The position numbers and the translations under genes are program-made. This document shows, piece by piece, positions 26,731-35,538 of a stretch of DNA of 64,000 nucleotides. Source of the DNA: Parvularcula oceani (GTDB taxonomy: Bacteria; Pseudomonadota; Alphaproteobacteria; Caulobacterales; Parvularculaceae); NCBI RefSeq assembly GCF_000733125.1, contig NZ_JPHU01000010.1:1-64000 (forward strand). Direction: 5' to 3'. Under the pieces are notes generated by a model. That model worked only from the letters and a program-made list of their open reading frames with translations, had not been told where the DNA came from and did no database searches. How positions within the stretch are numbered: position 1 is the first letter of the stretch; each line of letters opens with the position of its first letter.

Positions 26731-27051
26731 TTATGCGGCGACTTTCTGCAGCGCCTCGATGCAGCGGCGGCAGCTTTCCGCGCAGGCGCGGCAGTGATCG
26801 TGCTCGTCCTCGAATTTCTCGCAGTCGGCGAGGCAGATTTTGCAGATCTCGATGCAGGCCTTCACCTGCGGCTGCAGGCCCGGCGCATCGACGGCGAGGA
26901 GCTGGGCGGTGAGCGCATTGGACAGCATGCTGTCGCGCGAGGTCTTGCCGCAGCGCTCCATCTTCGGCTGGCCGATGCATTCGTCGAGGCACCAGGAGCA
27001 GGCGGTCATGCAGTCCGTGCAGGCGTCGATCGCGGCTTTGTACTTATCCAT
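26731..27051 (-). CDS. Four-helix-bundle Cys-rich copper-binding protein (DUF326)
   Basis: Encodes 106 residues with 14 cysteines arranged along helices: DACTDCMTACSWCLDEC, MERC, ACIEICKICLADC and HCRACAESCRRC. This pattern is that of DUF326/Csp-type copper-storage proteins, whose cysteines line the inside of a four-helix bundle and bind many Cu(I) ions. There is no signal peptide, so it is cytosolic. ATG 27051 has GGAG upstream. It is the first gene of the same-strand run with the permease and glutaredoxin fusion. Copper binding is family knowledge, not shown here. Confidence 0.85.
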   Translation of the reverse strand: MDKYKAAIDACTDCMTACSWCLDECIGQPKMERCGKTSRDSMLSNALTAQLLAVDAPGLQPQVKACIEICKICLADCEKFEDEHDHCRACAESCRRCIEALQKVAA

Positions 27052-27147
27052 GAGGGACTCCTTGTCGCAGGCGGGAGTCTCGCCGACACATGGGAGCGGC
27101 AGGGGTTCCGCTCCGGCTCCGGCGAAGGCGTCAATATCTGGATATGA

Positions 27148-27180
27148 AAAGGCCCCGGATTTCCTGGATCCGGGGCCTTT
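27148..27180 (-). terminator. Intrinsic terminator after the GH3 gene
   Basis: A perfect 13-base inverted repeat (arms 27148-27160 and 27168-27180, core GGCCCCGGAT/ATCCGGGGCC) with a seven-base loop lies 22 bases beyond the GH3 stop. On the minus strand it ends in TTTT. It separates the xylan operon from the copper-protein gene. Confidence 0.8.
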
Positions 27181-27201
27181 CGGTGCGGAGGCGGAGCGGT
27201 G

Positions 27202-29859
27202 TCAGTCCTGCCTGGCGAAGCGGATGCGCTTCGAGGCGCTGCCGCTCGTGCTTTCGGTGCCGGGCTGGCCGCCGCCCGCGGTCAGGCGGGCCCGCGTGCC
27301 GTCCGGGGTGACGAAGCTGCCATCCTCGGCGAACCAGCCGAGGCGGTCCGCCGACAGCTCGAAGTCAACCGTCCGGCTCTCGCCCGGCGCAAGCTCGACA
27401 ACGTCGAAGGCGACGAGTTCGCGCATGGGAACGGAAGGGTTCGCCCGGTCCTGATGCTCGATATAGAGCTGCACCACCTCGCGGCCGGCCCGCTCGCCGG
27501 TATTGGTGACCTCGACCGAGACCGGCACGGTGCCGCTGGCATCGGGTCGGCGCGGCACCTCCAGGTCGTCATAGTCGAAGGAGGTGTAGCTCAGCCCGTA
27601 GCCGAAGGGGTAGAGCGGCTCGCCGGTATAGTATTTATAGGTCCGGTTCCGCATCGAATAGTCGCCGAAGGCCGGCAGGTCGTCGACCGAGCTGTAGAAC
27701 GTGACCGGCAGGCGGCCCGAAGGCGAGAACTCGCCCCAGAGGAGGTCGGCGATCGCCGTGCCCGCCTTCTCGCCGGGATAGAAGGCCTGGACGATCGCGT
27801 CCGCATTCTCCTCCGCCCAGTTGAGCGCCATGGCGCTGCCCGAGAAATTGACGAGGACGAGCGGCTTGCCCGTATCCTCCAGCTCTTCGAGCAGCTCCTG
27901 CTGCGACGCGGGCAGGTCGAGGCTGGTCCGGTCGCCGCCGAGGAAGCCGTCGATCTGGACGTCCATCTCCTCGCCTTCGAGATTCGCGTCGATCCCGCCG
28001 AAGAACAGGATGACATCGGCCTGTTCCGCCGCCGCCATCGCTTCCGCGCGAAGGTCGGTATCGGTCCGGGTCCATTCGAGATGCGCGAACTTTTCGAGTG
28101 CGTCGCGGGTCCAACCGCTGTCGAGGCCGAACGTCATCTCGAAGGGATAACGCTCCCCGGCCTCCAGCGAGAAGGTCTCTCCGTCCGCAGGCTCGCCATC
28201 CACCGTCGCCTCGGCCCAGCGGGACACCTTGAAGCGGTACTCGCCATCCTCTTCGGGCACGATGACGCCGCTCCAGCTCGCGCCGAACTCGTCATTGATT
28301 CCGTCCGTGACCGGCGAGCGCTCCCAGTAGAAGTCGATGTTCCCGTCGATCCGCTCCACCGCCGGCTCGCCCGAGCGGTCGGGACTGGCGTAATAGGCCG
28401 CCGCGAGGCCGGGCTGCATCTCGCCGTCCGCGCCTTCATGGAAGAAGACGCTGGGCGGAACGGGCTCGTAGGTCGTCAGGACATCGCCGGCGAGCGCCGA
28501 GCCGGCAGCATATGTAACGTTCTGCTGGCCGGCCTTCTCCCGCACGCCTTCGAGCGCGGTGACGGGCTGGGTGGGGATGCCGTTGTAATTGGCGAGCAGC
28601 ACCTGCTCGTTATCGGCATTGGGACCGATCACCGCGACCCGCGTGCCGGGGTCGAGCGGCAGGATGCCGTCATTCTTGAGGAGCACGAGAGACGCTCTCG
28701 CGGCGTCCTCCGAGAGCGCCAGGTTCTCCTCGCTCGCCACCTCCTCGAAGGGGATGTCCGCGAAGGGGACGTCGGCCTGATCGTCGAACATGCCGAGCTT
28801 CATGCGGGCGGTGAACAGGCGCGTGACCGCCTGGTCGATGGTCTCCTCGTCGATCAGGCCCTGCTCGACGGCGGCCGGAAGGGCGTCGAACTTGGAGCCG
28901 TTCCAGTCGCCGCAATTGAGGTCGGTGCCCATCTTCACGGCGAGGGCGGCGGCCTCTTCCTCGGTTTCGACATAGTCGTGCGCCTCGTCGTAATAGAAGT
29001 CGCCGATCGCGCCGCAATCCGAGACGACATAGCCGTCAAAGCCGAGATCGTCGCGCAGAAGGTCGACCATCAGCCGCTCGGACCCGCAGGCCGGCGCGCC
29101 CCAGACGGCGTTATAGGCGCACATGACGGATTCGACCTCGGTCTCGTCGAACGCCATTTTGAAGGCCGGTAGATAGGTCTCGTGAAGGTCGGCGTCCGAG
29201 GCCGAATAATCGTCGCGGTGACGGCTCGGTTCGGGGCCGGAATGAACCGCGTAGTGCTTGACCGTCGCCACCGTCTTGAGGTGCTCGTCATCGTCGCCCT
29301 GTAAGCCGTTGACGAAGTTCACCGCCATGCGGCCGGTCAGGAAGGGGTCCTCGCCATAGGTCTCCTGGCCCCGGCCCCAGCGCGGATCGCGGAAGATGTT
29401 GATATTGGGCGACCAGAAGGTCAGCCCGCCATACATGGCCCGCACGTCCTCGCCGATATAGTGGTGGTATTTCGCACGGCCCTCATCCGAGATGGTCGAG
29501 GCGATGTCGAGCATCAGGTCCTCGTCGAAGGTCGCGGCCATGCCGATCGCCTGCGGAAAGACCGTGGCGTGGCCCGCCCGCGCGACGCCGTGCAGCGCCT
29601 CGTTCCACCAATTATATTCCGGCACGCCCAGGCGCTCGATCGCGGGCGCCTTGTCATACATCTGCGCCGCCTTCTCCTCGAGGGTCATGCGGGAGACGAG
29701 GTCGCGGGCGCGTTCCTCCGGCGAGAGCGACGTATCGAGATAGGCGGGCCGCTCGGACGCTGCCTCGGCCCCTTCGTCCTGCGCCGCCGCAGGCTGCATG
29801 CCGCCGCAAAGGAGCGCGAGCGCGGCCGTGCCGCCCAAGAGAAGTCTGGTCGCCGTCAT
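27202..29859 (-). CDS. GH3 beta-xylosidase/beta-glucosidase with PA14 insert, exported
   Basis: Encodes 885 residues from ATG 29859 (GGAGGG five bases upstream; signal peptide LLLGGTAALALLCGGMQPAAAQ). The GH3 N-terminal barrel holds TLEEKAAQM, RDPRWGRGQETYGEDP, VKHYAVHSGPE and the nucleophile Asp281 in GYVVSDCGAIGD. The second domain (VLLKNDGILPL, ADVILFFGGID) is split by a PA14-like insert (about 480-620; GLAAAYYASPDRSGEPAV, DGEYRFKVS), and a fibronectin-III-like domain ends the protein. Bacterial members of this layout are often beta-xylosidases, matching the GH10 and GH67 genes nearby. A LacI-like operator lies upstream. Confidence 0.92.
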   Translation of the reverse strand: MTATRLLLGGTAALALLCGGMQPAAAQDEGAEAASERPAYLDTSLSPEERARDLVSRMTLEEKAAQMYDKAPAIERLGVPEYNWWNEALHGVARAGHATVFPQAIGMAATFDEDLMLDIASTISDEGRAKYHHYIGEDVRAMYGGLTFWSPNINIFRDPRWGRGQETYGEDPFLTGRMAVNFVNGLQGDDDEHLKTVATVKHYAVHSGPEPSRHRDDYSASDADLHETYLPAFKMAFDETEVESVMCAYNAVWGAPACGSERLMVDLLRDDLGFDGYVVSDCGAIGDFYYDEAHDYVETEEEAAALAVKMGTDLNCGDWNGSKFDALPAAVEQGLIDEETIDQAVTRLFTARMKLGMFDDQADVPFADIPFEEVASEENLALSEDAARASLVLLKNDGILPLDPGTRVAVIGPNADNEQVLLANYNGIPTQPVTALEGVREKAGQQNVTYAAGSALAGDVLTTYEPVPPSVFFHEGADGEMQPGLAAAYYASPDRSGEPAVERIDGNIDFYWERSPVTDGINDEFGASWSGVIVPEEDGEYRFKVSRWAEATVDGEPADGETFSLEAGERYPFEMTFGLDSGWTRDALEKFAHLEWTRTDTDLRAEAMAAAEQADVILFFGGIDANLEGEEMDVQIDGFLGGDRTSLDLPASQQELLEELEDTGKPLVLVNFSGSAMALNWAEENADAIVQAFYPGEKAGTAIADLLWGEFSPSGRLPVTFYSSVDDLPAFGDYSMRNRTYKYYTGEPLYPFGYGLSYTSFDYDDLEVPRRPDASGTVPVSVEVTNTGERAGREVVQLYIEHQDRANPSVPMRELVAFDVVELAPGESRTVDFELSADRLGWFAEDGSFVTPDGTRARLTAGGGQPGTESTSGSASKRIRFARQD

Positions 29860-29922
29860 GATATCCCTCCGGAACGTTTCCTCGTCCTGCCGCCGGTTGG
29901 CTCCGGCGGCGATATGGAAGGA

Positions 29923-29938
29923 TGGTAGCGGTAACAGG
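29923..29938. promoter_or_regulatory. LacI-family-like operator upstream of the GH3 gene
   Basis: GTAGCGGTAACA (29925-29936) matches the operator candidate in the uxaC-manD intergenic region (TGAGCGCTAACA) at 9 of 12 positions and lies about 65 bases before the GH3 start. It is an imperfect palindrome around AGCGGT. Shared control of the GH3 gene and the glucuronate operon is inferred. The regulator gene is not in the window. Confidence 0.45.
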
Positions 29939-29941
29939 CCT

Positions 29942-29967
29942 GTCCGCAACGCCTTTGCGCTGCGGAC
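29942..29967. repeat. Hairpin between GH67 and GH3 genes
   Basis: GTCCGCA (29942-29948) and TGCGGAC (29961-29967) form a seven-base stem just beyond the GH67 stop on the minus strand. There is no T-run, so it may be a weak terminator or a 3' stabiliser. Confidence 0.3.
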
Positions 29968-29982
29968 GCCATCACGCCGCTG

Positions 29983-32130
29983 TCAGTGTCCCGGCGCGTT
30001 GGGGAAGGACAGCGCCTGATAGTATTCGAGCGAATGCTCCGGCGGCTCGGCGCCTGCGGGCAGATCGAGCCCGTTCACCGACTGCCAATAGGCGAGGGAG
30101 GCATCGCGCCACCATTGCGCCTCGTCCCGCTGGATCGCGAGGAAGTCCGCCGTCTGCTCGTAGCGCTCCTCGTCGATCTTCCCTACGAGGCTCGCCCATT
30201 GTTGCTGCATCTCCTCGACCTCTGCGACGCCCCGGTCGTAATGGACGACCAGCTCTTCCCAGAGCGTGCGGCCGGACTCCATCTCGTGGTCCCAGGGCAG
30301 GCGGTGGAACCACAGGAGCAGCTCTTCGGGCGTCGTCCCGACATCCGAGAAGCGCTCCTCCAGCGGATCGGCATATTGCGAGGCAGCGTCCGAACCGCTC
30401 CCGGTCCGGTCGAAGCCGACGGCCTCCTCGGTCGCCCGGTGATAGTAATAGGGCGTCCAGTCCGCGCGTCCGAGATCGTCCACCCAGGGCCCGGGGCCGT
30501 AATGATGCCCCGTCGCCATGAGGTGGGTCAGGCCGAGCGGCGTCATGTAATCGGTCACCGCCTCTCGCGAGCCCATCATCATGTCGAGCGCGGTCCGCTG
30601 GAACTCTTCACCGGCGGAAAAGGTCAGCGCCAGCCATTCCTTCGCGATGGCTTCGGCCGAGGCCCCGGGGTTCCAGGCCAGTCGTCCGAAGGCGTACCAG
30701 TTCGCCTGATCGAAGATCGAGCCGGACCAGTTGCGGTCCGTGCCGATATTCGACACCCCCGCCATGCCCGTCAGGGGATAGTCGTGAAGGCTGCCATCGA
30801 CCACGACGCGCACGGGCGAGCCTTCGCCCTTGGCATAGGTGTCGGCGGCCAGCACCTCCTTCCAGAGCGGGCCGAGATAAGCGAGGTGCGTCGCGAAACC
30901 CAGATATTCCTTGGTGATCTGCAGCTCGAGCATGAGCGGCGTTTCCGGCATGGCGCCGAAGAGGGGGTGGAAGGGTTCGCGCGGCTGGAAGTCGAGTGGG
31001 CCGTTCTTGACCTGGACCAGGACATTGTCCGCAAACTGACCGTCGAGCGGCGTGAACTCGGTATAGGCCTGCTTGACCCGGTCCTCGGGCTCTTCTGCGG
31101 CATAGACGAAGGCCCGCCACATGACGACGCCGCCATGGGGCGCGACGGCCTCGGCCAGCATGTTGGCGCCTTCGGCATGGCTGCGGCCGTAATCCTGCGG
31201 GCCCGGCTGGCCCTCGGAATTCGCCTTGACGAGGAAGCCGCCGAAATCGGGCAGGGCGCCATAGATCTCGTCCGCCTTCTCGCTCCAGAACGCCCGCACC
31301 TCCGGGTCCAGGGGGTCGGCCGTCTTGAGCCCGCCGATCTCGACGGGGGCGGAGAAGCGGGCGGTCAGATAGACCTTGAGGCCGTAGGGCCGGAAGACCT
31401 CGGCGAGCGCCGCCACCTTCTCGATATAGGGCGCGGTCAGCACGGTGGCGTCGGCATTGACGTTGGTCAGCACCGTGCCGTTGATGCCGATCGAGGCATT
31501 GGCGCGGGCATAATCGGTATAGCGCGGATCCTTGTAGTCCGGCAGCTTGTGCCAGTCCCAAAGGGAGAACCCGGCATAGCCCCGCTCGACGGTGCGGTCG
31601 AGATTGTCCCAGTGGTTGAGGACCCTGAGCTGCGTGCCCGGCCGTTCGGTGACGTCGAGGCCCGCCATCTCTTCGCCCGAGGCGATCCGGCGCAGAAGCG
31701 AGAAGGCGCCGTAGAGGACGCCCGCATCGCCGCGCGCCGCGATCAGCGCGCCGCCGCCCTCGGCCGCGCGCAGGACATAGCCCTCGGTGCCGACCGCCGC
31801 TTCAGCCGGCAGCTCTCCGGCGAACCGGTCCGAGCAGTTCTCGCTCGCGAGCAGGAGCGCCCCGGGGGCTGGCGCATCGAGGCGCATCAGGTCCTCGCCG
31901 AACAGGTCCCCCATTCCGCGCGACAGCTCATCCGCGGCGGTTTCGAGCAGCATGCCCGGTGCCTCGCAGGCGAAAGCGAGACCCTTGGGCGCCGAGACGC
32001 CTTCCGCCACGCCTTCGGGCGCATAGCGCAGCCACAGATCGTATCCGTCCTCCGCGGCGGCCTGCCCCGCCAGCGCGGCGAGGGCGGCGGCAATGAGGGA
32101 AGGGCGCCGAAGCTTCTGCATGATGGTCAT
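29983..32130 (-). CDS. aguA: GH67 alpha-glucuronidase, periplasmic
   Basis: Encodes 715 residues, the family length, with a signal peptide (RRPSLIAAALAALAGQAAA). It removes 4-O-methyl-glucuronic acid from the ends of xylo-oligosaccharides. Catalytic motifs match GH67: Glu307 in LVKANSEGQPGPQDYGR (acid), Asp380 in VKNGPLDFQPREP and Glu408 in QITKEYLG. GGGAGG precedes ATG 32130. The start codon overlaps the uxuB stop (ATGA), so it is the last gene of the glucuronate operon; its product feeds the TRAP transporter and UxaC with uronate. Confidence 0.95.
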   Translation of the reverse strand: MTIMQKLRRPSLIAAALAALAGQAAAEDGYDLWLRYAPEGVAEGVSAPKGLAFACEAPGMLLETAADELSRGMGDLFGEDLMRLDAPAPGALLLASENCSDRFAGELPAEAAVGTEGYVLRAAEGGGALIAARGDAGVLYGAFSLLRRIASGEEMAGLDVTERPGTQLRVLNHWDNLDRTVERGYAGFSLWDWHKLPDYKDPRYTDYARANASIGINGTVLTNVNADATVLTAPYIEKVAALAEVFRPYGLKVYLTARFSAPVEIGGLKTADPLDPEVRAFWSEKADEIYGALPDFGGFLVKANSEGQPGPQDYGRSHAEGANMLAEAVAPHGGVVMWRAFVYAAEEPEDRVKQAYTEFTPLDGQFADNVLVQVKNGPLDFQPREPFHPLFGAMPETPLMLELQITKEYLGFATHLAYLGPLWKEVLAADTYAKGEGSPVRVVVDGSLHDYPLTGMAGVSNIGTDRNWSGSIFDQANWYAFGRLAWNPGASAEAIAKEWLALTFSAGEEFQRTALDMMMGSREAVTDYMTPLGLTHLMATGHHYGPGPWVDDLGRADWTPYYYHRATEEAVGFDRTGSGSDAASQYADPLEERFSDVGTTPEELLLWFHRLPWDHEMESGRTLWEELVVHYDRGVAEVEEMQQQWASLVGKIDEERYEQTADFLAIQRDEAQWWRDASLAYWQSVNGLDLPAGAEPPEHSLEYYQALSFPNAPGH

Positions 32131-33617
32131 CGTTTTCCTCCCGAAACTTCGGCGCAGGCGCGCTGCACCGGATCTTCTCCGCTCTCAAGCAGCGTCTTCA
32201 GCTTCGAGAGTATGGCCGCGCGGAACGCCTCGTCCTCGGGCAGATCCGTCCCGAAGACGCCGCCCAGCTCGAGGAAGCCCTCCAGCAGCTTCTGAGGGTC
32301 GCGCCCCGCCTCGGCGCCGATCTTCGCCGTCCGTTCACTGAGCGGATCGCGCACGTCGATCTCCTCGCCGCGGAGATCGCGCCCCGTCGCGTAGACAATC
32401 CAGCCCGCGACCGCGAGCGCCAGGCGGTCATAGGGCGCGCCGGCTGCGCGCCGGTCCCTGATCGTGTTCAGAAGGCGCTGGGGCAGCTTCTGGCTGCCGT
32501 CCATGGCGATCTGCCATGTGCGGTGCTGGAGGGCGGAGTTCTCGAAGCGCTCGCGCAGCGCTCCCATATAGGGGCCGAGCGGCATGCCATCCGGCGCTGA
32601 GAGGGTCGGCGCGATCTCTTCTTCCATGAGGTCCCGCACGAAGGGGCCGAGCGCCGGATCGGCCATGACCTGGTGAACGAAGTCGTGCCCGGACAGATAG
32701 CCGAGATAGGCAATGGCCGAATGCGGCCCGTTCAGAAGGCGCAGCTTGGCGAGTTCGAAGGGCGCGACCTCGGACACGATGCGCGCGCCGCCCGCATCCC
32801 AGGCCGGGCGCGGCCCGCAGAAGCGGTCCTCGATCACCCATTGCAGGAAGGGCTCGGTCTTCACGTATCCCTCGTCGCGCATGCCGAGCGCAGCTTCGGC
32901 GCGGTCGAGGTCGTCGGGCGCGGTGGCGGGCACGATGCGGTCGACCATGGTCTCGGGGAAGGCCGCTTCCCGCTCGATCCAGGCCGCGAGATCCGGATCG
33001 ACCGCTTTTGCGAATTGCAGCACCGCCTGGCGCAGGCGCTCGCCGTTCGAAGGCAGGTTGTCGCAGGAGATCGCGGTGAAGGGCGCATGCCCCGCCTCCC
33101 GCCGCGCGCGATAGGCCTCGACGAGATAGCCGATGGCCGAGCGCGGCGTGCGCGGGCTTCGAAGGTCGGCGGCGATATCGTCCTGCGCGGTCAGGAGCGC
33201 GCCCGTCGCAGGATCGATGCCGTAGCCTTTCTCGGTGATCGTCAGCGTGACGACGGTGACTTCCGGATCGGCAAGGGCCCCGCGCGCCGCCTCGGGCGCG
33301 TCAGGCGCGGTGACGATGCCCAGAAGGTTGCCGATCAGGCGGAAGCGCTCGTCTTCGCCTTCCCGCGTGCCGACGGTGAAGAGCCCGTCCTGGGGGCCGA
33401 GCTGTTCCTCCGCCGTGCGGCTCCTCAGGCTGATGCCGGTGACGCCCCACTCGCCGCCCTCGGCCGCGATGGCCTCGTCGGTGAAGACCGCCTGATGGGC
33501 TCTGTGGAAGGCGCCGACGCCTAGGTGGACCATGCGCGGGCGCAGCGCGGATCGGTCATAGCCGGGCCGCTGGACCCGATCGGGCAGGGCGGAGAGCGTG
33601 TCGTCGGAAAGGCGCAT
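32127..33617 (-). CDS. uxuB: Fructuronate reductase (mannonate oxidoreductase)
   Basis: Encodes 496 residues of the polyol-dehydrogenase family. It reduces D-fructuronate to D-mannonate with NADH. The Rossmann region HLGVGAFHRAHQAV, TLTITEKGYGID, SCDNLPSNGERLR and the catalytic KLRLLNGPHSAIAYLGYL are characteristic of UxuB/YeiQ. UxaB (tagaturonate reductase) is a more distant relative and is less likely. It sits between the TRAP permease and aguA with overlaps or gaps of a few bases. Product of UxaC is its substrate and ManD uses its product. Confidence 0.9.
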   Translation of the reverse strand: MRLSDDTLSALPDRVQRPGYDRSALRPRMVHLGVGAFHRAHQAVFTDEAIAAEGGEWGVTGISLRSRTAEEQLGPQDGLFTVGTREGEDERFRLIGNLLGIVTAPDAPEAARGALADPEVTVVTLTITEKGYGIDPATGALLTAQDDIAADLRSPRTPRSAIGYLVEAYRARREAGHAPFTAISCDNLPSNGERLRQAVLQFAKAVDPDLAAWIEREAAFPETMVDRIVPATAPDDLDRAEAALGMRDEGYVKTEPFLQWVIEDRFCGPRPAWDAGGARIVSEVAPFELAKLRLLNGPHSAIAYLGYLSGHDFVHQVMADPALGPFVRDLMEEEIAPTLSAPDGMPLGPYMGALRERFENSALQHRTWQIAMDGSQKLPQRLLNTIRDRRAAGAPYDRLALAVAGWIVYATGRDLRGEEIDVRDPLSERTAKIGAEAGRDPQKLLEGFLELGGVFGTDLPEDEAFRAAILSKLKTLLESGEDPVQRACAEVSGGKR

Positions 33618-33619
33618 GA

Positions 33620-34900
33620 TCAGTTCAACAATGCCGGAAGCGAGAGGGACAGGGCGGGAACGTAGGCGGTGAGGAGGAGCGCGACGATCAGGGCGAGATA
33701 GAAGGGCCAGATCGTCTTGACCGCGCTCTCGATGCGAAGCTTGCCGATGGCCGCCCCGACGAAGAGCACCGCCCCGACAGGCGGTGTGACGAGGCCGATC
33801 CCGAGCGCGAGCATGAGCACGATGCCGAAATGCACCGGGTCCATGCCGAAGCCGATCATGAGCGGGAGGAAGATCGGTGTCGTGATGATGATGAGCGGCG
33901 CCATGTCCATGAAGGTGCCGAGGATCAGGAGAACGACGAGGACGAGGAGGAGGACGAGGGCGGGCTCGTCCGTGATCGTGGTCACGAGCTCGGCGAGGCG
34001 CGTCGGCCCTTCCAGAAGGGCGAGGAGCCAGCCGAAGGCGGCGGCCGAGCCGATGATGAACATGATCATGGCCGTGGTGCGCACCGCCCCGGTCACGGCG
34101 AGGGCGAAACCCTCCCGGCCCAGCGTTCGGTAGCCGAGCGTGGCCACGAGGACGGTGTAGCCCACCGCCACCGCAGCGCTTTCGGTCGGTGTGAAGACGC
34201 CGGCGAGGATGCCGACCACGATGATGAGCGCGGTCAGAAGGCCGGGGATCGCCGCGATGGCGGCGAGGCCGAAGGCGCGCCAGCCGGGAAAAGCGCCGCG
34301 CGGATAGCCGCGCTTCTTCGCGACGAGCCAGGCCGCCGTGCCGAGCAGCGCGCCCGCCATCAGGCCCGGCACGATGCCGGCGACGAAGAGGTCGCCGATC
34401 GACACGCCGATGCCGGAGGCCGCGGCATAGATGATCATGTTGTGGCTGGGCGGGATGATCAGGCCGAGAATGGCCGCCGTGGAGGTCACGTTCACCGCAT
34501 AGTCGCGGTCATAGCCCTTCTCCTCCATCATCGGCATCAGGGTCGAACCGAGCGCGGAGACGGAGGCCACGGCAGAGCCCGAGATCGCGCCGAACAGCAT
34601 GGAGGCGCCGACATCGACCTGGCCGAGGCCCCCTTGGGTGCGGCCGAGCCCGGCATCGGCGAGGCGGACCAGCCGCTCGGCGATCCCTGCGCGGTACATC
34701 AGGTCGCCCGCGAAGACGAAGAAGGGGATCGCCATCAGCGTGAAGACGTTGATGCCCGAGGCGAGCTGCTGGACCGCGATGACCGGCGCGACGTCGAGGA
34801 AGAAGAAGGTCAGGACCGAGGCGCCCAAGAGCGCGAAGGCCACCGGCACGCCGAGCGCCAGGAAGAGGCCGAGCGAGACGAGGAGGATGGTCAGCGCCAT
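33620..34900 (-). CDS. dctM: TRAP transporter large permease (DctM)
   Basis: Encodes 426 residues with the many hydrophobic helices of the ion-coupling TRAP subunit. Family motifs are AIPFFVFAGDLMYRAGIAERLV near residue 60, LGLIIPPSHNMIIYAAASG and GIGLVTPPVGAVLF near the end. It drives uptake with a sodium gradient. The start overlaps the dctQ stop by ten bases. In a glucuronoxylan locus the likely cargo is glucuronate or a similar uronate. Confidence 0.93.
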   Translation of the reverse strand: MALTILLVSLGLFLALGVPVAFALLGASVLTFFFLDVAPVIAVQQLASGINVFTLMAIPFFVFAGDLMYRAGIAERLVRLADAGLGRTQGGLGQVDVGASMLFGAISGSAVASVSALGSTLMPMMEEKGYDRDYAVNVTSTAAILGLIIPPSHNMIIYAAASGIGVSIGDLFVAGIVPGLMAGALLGTAAWLVAKKRGYPRGAFPGWRAFGLAAIAAIPGLLTALIIVVGILAGVFTPTESAAVAVGYTVLVATLGYRTLGREGFALAVTGAVRTTAMIMFIIGSAAAFGWLLALLEGPTRLAELVTTITDEPALVLLLVLVVLLILGTFMDMAPLIIITTPIFLPLMIGFGMDPVHFGIVLMLALGIGLVTPPVGAVLFVGAAIGKLRIESAVKTIWPFYLALIVALLLTAYVPALSLSLPALLN

Positions 34901-35538
34901 AGGGGTTCGACCTCCTTGCCGTGGCGGAGCGCCAGGACGTGTTCGAGCGAGAAGGCCGCGATGAGGATGCCGCCCAGCGGCAGCGGCAGGAAGGCCGAAC
35001 CGCGCGGCAGGCCCAGGGTCGGGATGGCGTAGCCCCAGAGCGCGCCGACGAGCTGGAAGCCGTAGATCGCGAGGAAGACGCCGATCATCGCGGTGACGAG
35101 GTGGGCGGCGTTCAGGGCGATCTTGCGCCGCCTGGGAGAGAGCGCGTCCTGCCCCGCCTGGATGCGGATATGGAACTGCTCGCGCACGCCCGCCGCCGCC
35201 GCGACCAGCACGGTCCAGACAAGGACGTAGAGGGCAAGCTGCTCTGACCAGGCGGGGCTGGCCGAGAGCACGTAGCGCATGAAGACCTGGTAGATGATGA
35301 TCAGCGTTATCATGCAGAGCCCGATGCCCGCCAGCCAGAGGCAGGCAAGCGAGGCGAGGCGCGAGGCGCGGGCGGCGGGGCCGGTCGTGTAGGGGCCCGG
35401 ATGCCGGTCGTCATGGCCGAGCGGAACGGAATGCCCGGCGCTCTCGGTCGCGGGGCTCGACTGGCCCGCCAGGGAGGCGGCGTCGTGCCGCCGCGCGCCT
35501 GCGGGCTCGCGGGCCTTGTGGGGCTCTCCGTCAGGCAA
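34891..35538 (-). CDS. dctQ: TRAP transporter small permease (DctQ)
   Basis: About 215 residues with four membrane helices and the family sequences YQVFMRYVLSASPAWSEQLALYVLVW and VREQFHIRI. The N-terminal ~70 residues are hydrophilic and unusually long. The start is uncertain: TTG 35538, just inside the dctP stop region with GAGG upstream, gives the least overlap; the frame stays open to an ATG at 35604, which would overlap dctP by 74 bases. DctQ anchors the complex with DctM. Confidence 0.8.
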   Translation of the reverse strand: MPDGEPHKAREPAGARRHDAASLAGQSSPATESAGHSVPLGHDDRHPGPYTTGPAARASRLASLACLWLAGIGLCMITLIIIYQVFMRYVLSASPAWSEQLALYVLVWTVLVAAAAGVREQFHIRIQAGQDALSPRRRKIALNAAHLVTAMIGVFLAIYGFQLVGALWGYAIPTLGLPRGSAFLPLPLGGILIAAFSLEHVLALRHGKEVEPLWR

